A stretch of 64,000 nt of DNA from Roseivivax marinus (GTDB taxonomy: Bacteria > Pseudomonadota > Alphaproteobacteria > Rhodobacterales > Rhodobacteraceae): NCBI RefSeq assembly GCF_900109705.1, contig NZ_FOAI01000016.1, forward strand, positions 30,560 through 94,559, in the 5' to 3' direction. The position numbers were made by a program, and so were the translations under genes. The number at the start of each line of letters is the position of its first letter. The stretch's first letter is position 1. This document shows positions 33,426 to 42,030 of this stretch, in pieces. Below the pieces are notes generated by a model. It ran no database searches and was not told the DNA's origin. It saw only the letters and a program-made list of their open reading frames with translations.

Positions 33426-33458
33426 AAAAAAAGGCCGCCCCGGAGGTCCGGGGCGGCC
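33426..33458 (-). terminator. Terminator of the SulP gene
   Basis: A perfect 11-bp stem GGCCGCCCCGG / CCGGGGCGGCC (33433-33443 and 33448-33458) with an AGGT loop is followed on the reverse strand by seven T (33426-33432): a classical Rho-independent terminator, 25 bp beyond the sulP stop. Confidence 0.9.
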
Positions 33459-33483
33459 GTCCTGTCCCTCGGGACGGGCGCGC

Positions 33484-35115
33484 TCAGTGGCCGCCGATGA
33501 TCCCGGTGCGGATGCCGTAATCGACGGCGAGCCCGTATTCCGGATCGTCGTCGGCATCGACCACGAGGTGCCCGGCCTTCTTGAGCAGGCGGTGGCAGTC
33601 GCGGCTCAGGTGGCGCAGCTGCATCCGCTTTCCGGCGGCCTCGTACTTGGCGGCCACGGCCTCGATCGCCTGAAGTGCCGACTGGTCGACGACGCGGCTG
33701 TCGGCGAAGTCCACGATCACCACGGCCGGATCATTCTCGGCGTCGAACATCTCGGAGAAGCCCTCGGCCGACCCGAAGAACAGCGGGCCCTGCACCTGGT
33801 AGACCTTGGCGTTCTCGGGCGTGTGGTAGGTCTTGGCGTGGATGCGCGTGGCGTTGTTCCACGCATAGGCCAGCGCCGAGACGATCACGCCCACCACCAC
33901 CGCCACGGCGAGGTCCTCGTAGACGGTCACCACGGTCACCAGCACGATCACGAAGGCGTCGATGCGCGGCACGCGGGCCATGATGCGGATCGAGTTCCAC
34001 GCGAAGGTGCCGATCACCACCATGAACATCACGCCGACGAGGGCGGCGAGCGGGATCAGCTCGATCAGCGGCGCGGCAAAGAGGATGAACGCCAGCAGGA
34101 ACAGCGCGGCCGCCACGCCCGCGATGCGGGTGCGGCCGCCGGACTTCACGTTGATCATCGACTGGCCGATCATCGCGCAGCCGCCCATGCCGCCGAAGAC
34201 GCCGGTGACGGTGTTCGCGACGCCCTGCGCCACGCATTCCTGGCTCGCGCCGCCGCGCTGGCCGGTCATCTCGCCCACGAGGTTGAGGGTCAGCAGGCTT
34301 TCGATCAGGCCGATGGCCGCGAGGATCACGGCGTAGGGCAGGATGATCTCGAGCGTTTCGAAGTTCAGCGGCACGGACGGGATGTGGAAGGCCGGCAGCC
34401 CGCCCTGGATCGAGGCGAGGTCGCCCACCCGCGGCACGTCGATGCCGAAGGCGATCACGATGATCGCGGTGACGGCGATGCCGGCAAGCGGCGCGGGGAC
34501 GATGTTGGTGAAGCGCGGCAGCAGCCAGATCACGCCCATCGTCAGCGCCACCAGCACCAGCATCGGGATCATCGTTGCCGGAGGCAGCCATGCGCCGCCG
34601 GTGGCGCCGTGCGCGCCGACCTCGCCCGAGCCCGGCACCTGGAACTGCGACAGCTGCGCGAGGAAGATGACGATGGCCAGCCCGTTGACGAAGCCCAGCA
34701 TCACCGGGTGCGGCACCAGCCGGATGAACTTGCCCAGCCGGAACACCCCCGCCGCGATCTGGAGAAGGCCCATCAGGACCACCGTCGCGAAGAGATACTC
34801 GACCCCGTGATCGGCGACGAGCGCCACCATGACCACGGCGAGCGCGCCGGTCGCGCCAGAGATCATGCCCGGACGTCCGCCGATCAGTGCGGTGATGAGG
34901 CCGACGATGAAGGCGGCGTAGAGGCCCACCAGCGGGTGCACGCCCGCGACGAAGGCGAAGGCCACGGCCTCGGGCACCAGTGCGAGCGCCACCGTCAGGC
35001 CCGACAGGACCTCGGTCTTGAGGCGCGCGGGCGTGACGCGGCCCGTCGTGGGCGCGATGGACAGGTCGGGCGGTGTCAGGCGGCCGGCATAGCGGGCCAT
35101 GAGAGAGCGGGCCAT
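33484..35115 (-). CDS. SulP family anion transporter with STAS domain
   Basis: 543 residues. About 10-12 hydrophobic helices (SLC26/SulP fold) open with LKTEVLSGLTVALALVPEAVAFAFVAGVHPLVGLY, followed by GRPGMISGATGALAVVM, GGMGGCAMIGQSMINVKSGGRTRIAG and a C-terminal STAS domain (from about 430; VIVDFADSRVVDQSALQAIEAV). SulP proteins move sulfate, bicarbonate or dicarboxylates; the substrate cannot be told here. The start at 35115 has an AGGAG site 8 nt upstream; 35100 is a second in-frame Met. Its own terminator marks it as a single-gene unit. Confidence 0.9.
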   Translation of the reverse strand: MARSLMARYAGRLTPPDLSIAPTTGRVTPARLKTEVLSGLTVALALVPEAVAFAFVAGVHPLVGLYAAFIVGLITALIGGRPGMISGATGALAVVMVALVADHGVEYLFATVVLMGLLQIAAGVFRLGKFIRLVPHPVMLGFVNGLAIVIFLAQLSQFQVPGSGEVGAHGATGGAWLPPATMIPMLVLVALTMGVIWLLPRFTNIVPAPLAGIAVTAIIVIAFGIDVPRVGDLASIQGGLPAFHIPSVPLNFETLEIILPYAVILAAIGLIESLLTLNLVGEMTGQRGGASQECVAQGVANTVTGVFGGMGGCAMIGQSMINVKSGGRTRIAGVAAALFLLAFILFAAPLIELIPLAALVGVMFMVVIGTFAWNSIRIMARVPRIDAFVIVLVTVVTVYEDLAVAVVVGVIVSALAYAWNNATRIHAKTYHTPENAKVYQVQGPLFFGSAEGFSEMFDAENDPAVVIVDFADSRVVDQSALQAIEAVAAKYEAAGKRMQLRHLSRDCHRLLKKAGHLVVDADDDPEYGLAVDYGIRTGIIGGH

Positions 35116-35444
35116 GAAACGACTCCTGGCGCTGGAATTGGCAAGGCTGGGGGCTTTGAAGGGTGCCGCATACTGCACGCGGGCGGCTCTGACCACAGGC
35201 ACACAGCCAAGGCCGGCATGCACTCAGCGCATACCGGACCAGACAAAAAAGATTGGATCCGCGGCTTTGGCCCCTGCCCCGGGCAACGTGGGTGCCGCGG
35301 CGGCACCCGGACCAGGTGCCGACGGCCCGGGCATTCGGGTGGCGGATGGTCCCCGACGGGGCCCGTGCGGCTTGCCCTCGCCGCCAGTTCCGCCAGTGTC
35401 GCAGGGGAACACGCACACGGCAGACACGGACGACGGGAGAGCGC
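35116..35444. other. Divergent control region between sulP and mtnP
   Basis: 329 bp containing the promoters of two divergent genes. It is less regular in codon structure than the flanking genes and includes a short A-run (35246-35251). No operator or riboswitch is recognised. Confidence 0.4.
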
Positions 35445-36305
35445 ATGACCCTCGGAATCATCGGCGGCTCGGGGGTCTACGACCTCGACGGGCTGGAGGA
35501 CGCCCGCTGGCAGGAGGTCGAGACGCCCTGGGGCGCGCCCTCGGACGCGATCCTGACCGGGCGGCTGGGCGGGCGCGACATGGCCTTCCTGCCGCGCCAC
35601 GCGCGCGGCCACCGGCTGACGCCCTCGGACGTGCCCTACCGCGCCAACATCGACGCGCTGAAGCGGCTGGGGGTGACCGAGGTGGTGTCGGTCTCGGCCT
35701 GCGGGTCGTTCCGCGAGGAAATGGCGCCGGGCGACTTCGTCATCGTCGACCAGTTCATCGACCGCACCTTCGCGCGGGCCAAGTCGTTCTTCGGACCGGG
35801 CTGCGTGGCCCACGTGTCGCTGGCGCACCCGACCTGCGCGCGGCTGTCCAGGGCCGCGGCCGAGGCCGCCCGCGCCGCAGGCGTCACCGTGCACGAGGGC
35901 GGGACATACCTCGCGATGGAGGGTCCGCAGTTCTCGACCCGCGCCGAAAGCGAGATGTACCGCGCCTGGGGCTGCGACGTGATCGGGATGACCAACATGC
36001 CCGAGGCCAAGCTCGCCCGCGAGGCCGAGCTCTGCTACGCCTCGGTGGCGATGGTGACGGATTACGACTGCTGGCACGACGACCACGGCGCGGTGGACGT
36101 GGCCACGGTGGTCCGCACCCTCACCGCCAACGCCGAGGCCGCCCGCGGGCTGGTGCGCGGCCTGCCCGAGCGGCTTCCGGCGCGCGACGCGCCCTGCCCC
36201 GAGGGCTGCGACCGGGCGCTGGACCACGCCATCATCACCGCCGCGGACGCCCGCGACCCCGAGCTGCTCGCGCGGCTCGACGCGGTGGCGGGCCGGGTGC
36301 TCTAG
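35445..36305 (+). CDS. mtnP: S-methyl-5'-thioadenosine phosphorylase
   Basis: 286 residues. The purine nucleoside phosphorylase type 2 signatures are present: LGIIGGSGVYDLDGLE at the N-terminus, the phosphate-binding PRHARGHRLTPSDVPYRANIDALKRLGVTEVVSVSACGSFREE, and MEGPQFSTRAESEMYRAWGCDVIGMTNMPEAKLAREAELCYASVAMVTDYDCWH. It cleaves methylthioadenosine to adenine and methylthioribose 1-phosphate; the adenine can be recovered by the apt product encoded about 1 kb downstream. The start ATG 35445 fits the family; the longer frame is rejected. Its TAG stop overlaps the stop of the convergent neighbour. Confidence 0.94.
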   Translation: MTLGIIGGSGVYDLDGLEDARWQEVETPWGAPSDAILTGRLGGRDMAFLPRHARGHRLTPSDVPYRANIDALKRLGVTEVVSVSACGSFREEMAPGDFVIVDQFIDRTFARAKSFFGPGCVAHVSLAHPTCARLSRAAAEAARAAGVTVHEGGTYLAMEGPQFSTRAESEMYRAWGCDVIGMTNMPEAKLAREAELCYASVAMVTDYDCWHDDHGAVDVATVVRTLTANAEAARGLVRGLPERLPARDAPCPEGCDRALDHAIITAADARDPELLARLDAVAGRVL

Positions 36306-37042
36306 AGCTCTTCGCGCTGGATCGCGCGCAGCCACTGGCGCACGCGCACGTCCCTGGGGAACGCCTTGCGCGGGCATTCGAACTGTTCGGCCCGGGCCGC
36401 GTCGAAGACGACCGGCTCGCGCGCGATGGCCTCGAAGTGCTTGGCGCCGGGGATGTTGGCATAGGTCGCGAGCCGCACGGCGTAGGTGAAGGGATCGCCG
36501 CCGTCCGCCTCCTCGGAGCGCACCAACAGCGACTTCTGCACGATGCAGGGCAACCGCCGGTCCGCAGCGCTGAGCGCCCGGGCCATGGCGACCTCGCAGC
36601 TCTCGCCGTTGTCGAAGGTCTTCCAGCGCGGCGGGTCCTCCATCTCGAGATTGGCGGCGGTCAGGATCACCCGGCGGCCGTCGGCGGCGACGGCGACCGT
36701 GCCGGGGTCCTCGTCGCCAACGCCCAGCAGCGCGTCGCGCACCGAGCCCACCAGTCCGACGAAAGCGCCGGCCGCGGCGCCGTAGCCGTTGAAATAGGCC
36801 GCGGTCATGAAGCGCCGGTCCTCGTTCTCCACCGGGTCGAGCGAGCAGAGCCGCAGAAGCTGCCCGCTGCTGCCGACGGTGACGATGTCGCCGGGGCGCA
36901 GCGCGCTGCGCGGCTCGGTCCAGTAGGTGTATTCGTGGTAGGCGTAGACGTCGGGATGATCGATCTTGGTCATCCAGTAATACGAGATCCATCCGGCGAC
37001 GAAGAGCAGCGCGCCGATGGCAAGGGTCCGAAGGCGGGGCAT
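36302..37042 (-). CDS. Membrane-anchored protein of unknown function
   Basis: 246 residues with one N-terminal hydrophobic helix (about 7-24, GALLFVAGWISYYWM) that would anchor a periplasmic domain. The domain starts HPDVYAYHEYTYWTEPRSALRPGDIVTVGSSGQLLRLC and contains cysteines spread at wide spacing. I recognise no family. A GAGGAGG site lies upstream of ATG 37042. It follows the gene for a tiny cysteine-rich exported peptide by 10 bp and is probably co-transcribed with it. The two stops of this gene and mtnP share the bases CTAG. Confidence 0.75.
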   Translation of the reverse strand: MPRLRTLAIGALLFVAGWISYYWMTKIDHPDVYAYHEYTYWTEPRSALRPGDIVTVGSSGQLLRLCSLDPVENEDRRFMTAAYFNGYGAAAGAFVGLVGSVRDALLGVGDEDPGTVAVAADGRRVILTAANLEMEDPPRWKTFDNGESCEVAMARALSAADRRLPCIVQKSLLVRSEEADGGDPFTYAVRLATYANIPGAKHFEAIAREPVVFDAARAEQFECPRKAFPRDVRVRQWLRAIQREEL

Positions 37043-37052
37043 GGCAGCCTCC

Positions 37053-37172
37053 TCAGCGGGAACAGCAGCTGTCGTCGCCGCAGGGATAATGGGTGTCGGG
37101 GCACTGGGCCTGGGCGGACGCGGGCAGCGCGGCGCAGGACAGGATCAGAAGCAGTGGCCAAATCGGGCGCAT
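37053..37172 (-). CDS. Small exported cysteine-rich peptide
   Basis: 39 residues. A short N-terminus with one arginine and a hydrophobic core (MRPIWPLLLILSCAALPASA) is a signal sequence; cleavage after SAQA would leave the 17-residue QCPDTHYPCGDDSCCSR with four cysteines (C-x6-C-x4-CC), suited to two disulfides. An alternative is lipid attachment at C13, since ILSC resembles a weak lipobox. A GAGGA site lies 8 nt before ATG 37172. It precedes the membrane-anchored 246-residue protein by 10 bp, so the pair likely functions together. No known family was recognised. Confidence 0.65.
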   Translation of the reverse strand: MRPIWPLLLILSCAALPASAQAQCPDTHYPCGDDSCCSR

Positions 37173-37288
37173 TGTGAAATTCCTCGGATGTAAAACAGCT
37201 AAATATGCCTGTGGATAATAAGGCCTCACATGCGATTCGCACAAGCTGGGCGCGAAATGACGCCCCCTGAATGCCCCCGGAGCGCGAT

Positions 37289-37819
37289 ATGAGCTCCGTG
37301 CGCGATTATATCCGCACCATCGCCGACTTCCCCCACGAGGGGATCATGTTCCGCGACGTGACCACGCTGTTCGCCGATCCGCGGGGCTTCCGCATGGCGA
37401 TCGACCAGCTCCTGCATCCCTATGCGGGCACCCGCTTCGACAAGGTCGTCGGCCTCGAGGCGCGCGGCTTCATCCTCGGCGGCGCGGTGGCGCACCAGCT
37501 GTCGGCGGGCTTCGTGCCGGTGCGCAAGAAGGGCAAGCTGCCGGGCGCGGTGATCTCGGAAAGCTACACGCTGGAATACGGCGAGGCTGTCGTCGAGGTC
37601 CACGACGACGCGGTGCAGCCGGGCGAGCGGGTGCTGATCGTCGACGACCTTCTGGCCACCGGCGGCACGGCCGAGGCCGGCATCAAGCTGATGGAGCGCA
37701 TGGGCGCCGAGATCATCGGCTGCGCCTTCATCATCGACCTGCCCGATCTCGGCGGCCGCGCGCGGCTCGAGAAGCTCGGCATGGATGTCCACGCGCTGTG
37801 CGCCTTCGAGGGCGACTGA
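37289..37819 (+). CDS. apt: Adenine phosphoribosyltransferase
   Basis: 176 residues. The APRT family pattern is complete: [61 protein letters not shown], the [14 protein letters not shown] hood, and the PRPP-binding loop [20 protein letters not shown]. It turns adenine and PRPP into AMP, recovering adenine released by mtnP. The start at 37289 (MSSVRDY) has GGAG 6 nt upstream; an ATG at 37271 would add six unusual residues. Confidence 0.95.
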   Translation: MSSVRDYIRTIADFPHEGIMFRDVTTLFADPRGFRMAIDQLLHPYAGTRFDKVVGLEARGFILGGAVAHQLSAGFVPVRKKGKLPGAVISESYTLEYGEAVVEVHDDAVQPGERVLIVDDLLATGGTAEAGIKLMERMGAEIIGCAFIIDLPDLGGRARLEKLGMDVHALCAFEGD

Positions 37820-37841
37820 CGCGCGGCGGCCGGGAGGGGCG

Positions 37842-37908
37842 GCAAATTCTTAACTAAGAATTTGCGCCCGCCGCGCCCGGCCCGAAAAATCTTATCTAAG
37901 ATTTTTCG
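37842..37908. repeat. Pair of AT-rich palindromes, locus 2
   Basis: Copy C (37842-37865, core CTTAACTAAG, 11-bp arms GCAAATTCTTA/TAAGAATTTGC) and copy D (37883-37908, core CTTATCTAAG, 12-bp arms) are 42 bp apart centre to centre. They lie between the convergent apt and NuoE-NuoF genes, where a bidirectional terminator is expected. They match the pair at 15584-15658 in core (CTTANNTAAG), arm length, AT-rich arms and pairing. Confidence 0.75.
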
Positions 37909-37921
37909 CCCTGCCCCGGCC

Positions 37922-39610
37922 TCAGACCTCGTCGGGGAAGTGTTTCATCACCAGCCGGATCGGGTTCGGCGCGGCCTGGCCGAGGCCGCAGATCGAGGCG
38001 TCGACCATCATCTGGCTCAGCTCCTCCAGCAGGTCGCGGTCCCAGCGGTCGGACTGCATCAGCTTGACCGCCTTCTCGCAGCCCACCCGGCACGGCGTGC
38101 ACTGGCCGCAGCTCTCGTCCTCGAAGAAGCGCAGCATGTTGAGCGCCGCGTCCCGCGCGCTGTCGCGGTCGGACAGGACGACCACCGCCGCCGAGCCGAT
38201 GAACGAGCCGTGATCCTGAAGCACGTCGAAGTCGAGCGCGATGTGATCCAGCGATGCGGGCAGCAGCCCCGAGGACGGCCCGCCCGGCTGGAACGCCTTG
38301 AGCGTATGTCCCTCGGGCATGCCGCCCGCCGCCGCGATCACGTCGCGGATCGTCGAGCCCGCCGGCAGCAGGTAGACGCCCGGCGCGTTCACCCGGCCCG
38401 AGACCGAGTAGGAGCGCAGGCCCTTGCGGCCGTTCTTCTCCACGTCCTTGAGGATGCCCGGCCCCTCGCGGCAGACCCGCGCGACCCAGTGCAGAGTCTC
38501 GACGTTGTGGACCAGCGTGGGGCGTCCGAACACGCCCACCTGCGCGACGTAGGGCGGGCGGTGGCGCGGGATGCCGCGCTTGCCCTCGAGCGATTCGATC
38601 ATCGCGCTTTCCTCGCCGCAGATATAGGCGCCGGCGCCGCGCCGCAGCTCGATGTAGCCCGGCTCGACGATCCCCGCCGTCTCGAGCGCGGCGATCTCGC
38701 GGCGCAGGATCTCGAGCACCGCCGGGTATTCGTCGCGCATGTAGAGATAGACGCGGTCCGCCTCGACCGCCCAGGCGGCGATCAGCGTGCCCTCGAGGAA
38801 GAGATGCGGGATGCGCTCGAGGTAGTAGCGGTCCTTGAAGGTGCCCGGCTCGCCCTCGTCGCCGTTCACGGCGAGGTAGCGCGGCCCCTCCTCGGCGCGC
38901 ACGAAGCCCCACTTCTTCCCCGAGGGGAAGCCCGCGCCGCCGAGGCCGCGCACGCCGGCGTCGAGGATGGTCTCCTGCACCTTCTCCCAGTTGCCGTTGG
39001 CGCGCAGGTCGGCGAGCGCGGCATAGCCGCCGCCGGCGACGTAGGCGTCGTAGGTCTCGTAATCGGGGATGTGCGGGTGCAGGTGGCCGCTGGCGATCAC
39101 CGCGTCCACGGCCTCGGGGGTGGCGTGGTCCACGTGGGCGTGGCCGACCTCGCAGACAGGCGCGGTGTCGCAGCGGCCCATGCAGGGAGCACGCACCACG
39201 CGGACCTGCGCGGGGTCGGTGCCGTCCTCGAGCGCCGCGCGCAGCGCTTCGGCGCCCGCCAGTTCGCACGACAGCGAATCGCAGACCCGGATGGTCAGTG
39301 CGGGCGGAGGGGTGTCGTCCTCGCGCACCACGTCGAAATGGGCGTAGAAGGTCGCGACCTCGTAGACCTCGGCCATGGCGAGCTTCATTTCCTCGGCGAG
39401 CGCCCTCAGATGCGAGGCCGAGAGGTGGCCGTACGCGTCCTGGATCAGGTGCAGGAACTCGATCAGCAGGTCGCGCCGCCGCGGTCGGTCGCCGAGAAGC
39501 GCGCGGACCTCGGCCCAGGCGGCCTCGTCCAGCTGCCGGCCCTTGGGCGTGCCGCGGCCCTTGCCGCGCCCGGATTTCCAGATCTTGCGATCGCCGTCGT
39601 CGAGTGCCAT
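37922..39610 (-). CDS. NuoE-NuoF fusion: NAD-dependent dehydrogenase iron-sulfur/flavin subunit (FDH beta-like)
   Basis: 562 residues. The first 150 or so form a NuoE-like helical and thioredoxin-fold domain with [2Fe-2S] cysteines in RVCDSLSC and APCMGRC. The rest is NuoF-like: FMN and NADH site GLGGAGFPSGKKWGF and NGDEGEPGTFKDRYYLE, GAGAYICGEESAMIESLEG, and the [4Fe-4S] cysteines in ESCGQCTPCRVGC and SICGLGQ. This is the layout of the beta subunit of soluble NAD-linked formate dehydrogenases and related hydrogenases. No alpha (molybdopterin) subunit is adjacent: downstream is apt and upstream, divergent, is alkB. The catalytic partner is therefore elsewhere or different. Confidence 0.88.
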   Translation of the reverse strand: MALDDGDRKIWKSGRGKGRGTPKGRQLDEAAWAEVRALLGDRPRRRDLLIEFLHLIQDAYGHLSASHLRALAEEMKLAMAEVYEVATFYAHFDVVREDDTPPPALTIRVCDSLSCELAGAEALRAALEDGTDPAQVRVVRAPCMGRCDTAPVCEVGHAHVDHATPEAVDAVIASGHLHPHIPDYETYDAYVAGGGYAALADLRANGNWEKVQETILDAGVRGLGGAGFPSGKKWGFVRAEEGPRYLAVNGDEGEPGTFKDRYYLERIPHLFLEGTLIAAWAVEADRVYLYMRDEYPAVLEILRREIAALETAGIVEPGYIELRRGAGAYICGEESAMIESLEGKRGIPRHRPPYVAQVGVFGRPTLVHNVETLHWVARVCREGPGILKDVEKNGRKGLRSYSVSGRVNAPGVYLLPAGSTIRDVIAAAGGMPEGHTLKAFQPGGPSSGLLPASLDHIALDFDVLQDHGSFIGSAAVVVLSDRDSARDAALNMLRFFEDESCGQCTPCRVGCEKAVKLMQSDRWDRDLLEELSQMMVDASICGLGQAAPNPIRLVMKHFPDEV

Positions 39611-39870
39611 CGGCGCCCCTTTTCACCTGCCTCGCGCGCGGGATGCCGTGCGGCCCCGCGCCTGTCTCCTCCGGCGCGGCGCCCCGCGGCCCGCGCCCGT
39701 CCATCCGTCCTATCCCGCGGGGCCCGGAGGCGGTAAGGGAAAAGCGACCCATCGCGACCGGAGCACGGCACCTCCGCGCCGCGGTCCGGCCCCATCGGTG
39801 ACGGAATGCCATGGCATGCGTATCATCGACGCGGGCCCCGGCCCAAGACAGCCAATCGGATGACCCGCCC

Positions 39871-40941
39871 ATGCGCTTCGCCGCGATCACCCTCAGCCTT
39901 GCCGCCCTGCTGGGCCTCGCCGTCGTCACCGGCGGGGCGGCGGCGGCATGGGCGGCGCTGGCCTTCGTGACACTGTTCGCCGCCGGGATGGACCAGATCG
40001 CGGCGCTGGCCGCGCCCGACGCGCCCGCCGGGGCCGAGTTTCCCGCGGGCACCGGGCTGTCGGCGCTTCTGGGCATGGTGCATGTCCCGTTGCTCTACGG
40101 CGGCGCGCTGGCGCTGGCCGCGCGGCCGGTGTCGGCCGACGCGCTGGCGCTGTTCGTGGCGCTGGCGCTGTTTCTCGGGCAGGTCTCGAACTCCAACGCG
40201 CACGAGCTGATCCACCGCGGCGACCGGCGGCTGCGGGCGCTCGGGGTGGCGGTCTACGTGACGCTGCTTTTCGGGCACCACGTCTCGGCGCACCGGCGGG
40301 TGCATCATGTCTGGGCGGCCACCGACCGCGATCCGAACTCGGCGCGACCAGGCGAGGGCTTCTGGCATTTCGCGCCGCGGGCGTGGTGGGGGTCCTACCT
40401 GGCCGGGCGGCGGGCCGAGACGGCGCTGCGGCGCGGGCGGGGCGTGCATCCCTACCGGGTCTACGCCGCGGGCAGCGTGGCGAGCCTTGCCTGCGTCTGG
40501 GCGATCGGGGGCGGGACGGCGCTGGCGTGGTATGTCGGGCTTTGCGTCTACGCGCAGCTGCAGCTTCTGCTGTCGGACTACGTGCAGCATTACGGCCTGC
40601 GCCGCACCCGCAGGGCGGACGGGGGCTGGGCGCCGGTGGGGCCCGCGCACAGCTGGAACGCGCCGCATGGCTTCACCTCGGGGCTGATGCTGAACGCGCC
40701 GCGCCATTCCGACCACCATGCCCATCCCGGCCGCGCCTATCCGGGCCTGCGGCTCGACCGAGAGATGATGCCGATGCTGCCCCACGCGCTGCCGGTGATG
40801 GCGGTGATCGCGCTGGTCCCACCGCTCTGGCGCCGGGTGATGGACCGGCGCGTGCGGGCATGGTCGGCGCCTCACGCCTCCGGCACCGGCGGGCCCGGGC
40901 GCTTCCCTGTGGCGCCGGGCTCTGCCACGATCGGCCCATGA
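39871..40941 (+). CDS. alkB: Alkane 1-monooxygenase (AlkB-type membrane di-iron hydroxylase)
   Basis: 356 residues with several hydrophobic helices. The histidine boxes of AlkB are present: NAHELIH (109-115), HHVSAHRRVHH (136-146), the LSDYVQHYGLRR segment and RHSDHHAHP near the C-terminus. Such enzymes use two irons to hydroxylate the terminal carbon of alkanes or related chains at the inner membrane, fed by rubredoxin and rubredoxin reductase, which are not in this window. The start is uncertain: ATG 39871 (MRFAAITLSL) gives a normal first helix, while 39811 adds 20 unusual residues; neither has a strong ribosome binding site. Its stop overlaps the next gene. Confidence 0.87.
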   Translation: MRFAAITLSLAALLGLAVVTGGAAAAWAALAFVTLFAAGMDQIAALAAPDAPAGAEFPAGTGLSALLGMVHVPLLYGGALALAARPVSADALALFVALALFLGQVSNSNAHELIHRGDRRLRALGVAVYVTLLFGHHVSAHRRVHHVWAATDRDPNSARPGEGFWHFAPRAWWGSYLAGRRAETALRRGRGVHPYRVYAAGSVASLACVWAIGGGTALAWYVGLCVYAQLQLLLSDYVQHYGLRRTRRADGGWAPVGPAHSWNAPHGFTSGLMLNAPRHSDHHAHPGRAYPGLRLDREMMPMLPHALPVMAVIALVPPLWRRVMDRRVRAWSAPHASGTGGPGRFPVAPGSATIGP

Positions 40942-41369
40942 CACAGCTTCGCCGACTCGCCACCTCGCTCTGGCTCGCCTTCGCCGCCGCTCTCGTGGCC
41001 CTTGCCCCCGCCGCCGCGCAGCAATCGCAGGGCGCGCTGACCGCCAGCGAGTTCGAGGCCTACGTCACCGGCAAGACGCTCTATTTCGGGCAGGACGGTA
41101 CCGCCTACGGGGTCGAGCGCTACCTCGAGGACAGGCGCGTGCAGTGGTCGTTCCTCGACGGCGAATGCAAGGACGGCCGCTGGTTCGAGGACCGGGGGCA
41201 GATCTGCTTCGTCTACGAGGACAACCCCGTGCCGCAATGCTGGAGCTTCTACCGCGCCGAAAGCGGTCTTCGCGCGGTGTTCGAGAACGATCCGCAGGCG
41301 ACGACGCTCTACGAGGCGCAGCAGGACGAGGAACCGATGATCTGCCAGGGGCCGGACCTGGGCGTCTGA
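40938..41369 (+). CDS. Exported protein of unknown function, coupled to alkB
   Basis: 143 residues with a signal peptide (about 1-27, LWLAFAAALVALAPAAAQQ). The mature part starts LTASEFEAYVTGKTLYFGQDGTAYGVERYLEDRRVQWSFLDGECKDGRWFEDRGQICFVYEDNPVPQCWSFY, a beta-rich pattern with three cysteines that I have seen in small roseobacterial proteins of no known role. The start overlaps the alkB stop (ATGA), so it is translated with alkB. Function not assignable. Confidence 0.8.
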   Translation: MTQLRRLATSLWLAFAAALVALAPAAAQQSQGALTASEFEAYVTGKTLYFGQDGTAYGVERYLEDRRVQWSFLDGECKDGRWFEDRGQICFVYEDNPVPQCWSFYRAESGLRAVFENDPQATTLYEAQQDEEPMICQGPDLGV

Positions 41370-41376
41370 GACAGGC

Positions 41377-42030
41377 TCAGTCCGGGTCGAAGGCGTAGCC
41401 GAAGCGCGCGATGTCCTCGGCGGCGATGCGGGCGACGCGCTCGGCGGTGGCGTCGTCGTAGTAGCCGCGCCAGTCGGCCCGACGGTCCGAGGCGTTCGTC
41501 CGTCCGACTTCGGGCGTGAACCCCAGATACGCGGACAGCGGCGCCATGTCGGTCGCGAGGTGCTCCAGCCGCAGGAAGAGGGCCCGCCGCTCCTGCCCGT
41601 CCGACCCGCGCAGGTAGCTGCCGTAGCTCGCGCGCGACAGGCTCTGGTCCGTATGCGGATGGGCGACGAACTCGGCAAAGCCATGATCCTGCGCGAGCCG
41701 CACCGCGGGGTGGTCGAAGGCCTGCGCCCGGAGCCAGTGGTAGTAGCTCACGATCCGGTCCCACGGGTTGCGGACGAGCGTAAACGGGAGCAGCCCCGCG
41801 AGCACGTCGTCGGGCAGCACGCCCTCGATGTCGGCCAGCGTGGAATGCTTCCAGAGCCGCCCGCGCGGGGTCAGCCCCTCCAGCCGCCGCTTGCGCCGCT
41901 GCGCCTTGGGGGTGTCGCCGATCAGGATGTCGTCGGCCATCGCGCGCGCCTCGAGCGCCAGCGCCATGGAGGTGCCGCCGGTCTTGGGGATGTGGACGAA
42001 GACGTAGCGTCGGCCGGGCGAGAGGATCAT
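41377..42030 (-). CDS. Sulfotransferase family protein
   Basis: 217 residues. The PAPS-binding 5-prime loop is FVHIPKTGGTS (11-21) and the 3-prime phosphate motif is TLVRNPWDRIVSYYHWL (about 83-99), as in carbohydrate-type sulfotransferases (family 2). It would move sulfate from PAPS to a sugar or other hydroxyl on an unknown acceptor. No signal peptide is seen. Convergent with the alkB pair, 8 bp between stops. Confidence 0.87.
   Translation of the reverse strand: MILSPGRRYVFVHIPKTGGTSMALALEARAMADDILIGDTPKAQRRKRRLEGLTPRGRLWKHSTLADIEGVLPDDVLAGLLPFTLVRNPWDRIVSYYHWLRAQAFDHPAVRLAQDHGFAEFVAHPHTDQSLSRASYGSYLRGSDGQERRALFLRLEHLATDMAPLSAYLGFTPEVGRTNASDRRADWRGYYDDATAERVARIAAEDIARFGYAFDPD

Noticed and set aside
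33487..35448. 653-codon antisense frame over sulP
   Set aside because: Histidine/arginine-rich shadow; the real gene has a terminator, ribosome site and known fold on the other strand.
35099..37177. 692-codon frame over mtnP and the following gene
   Set aside because: Runs out of frame through mtnP and antisense to the membrane protein; no recognisable domain.
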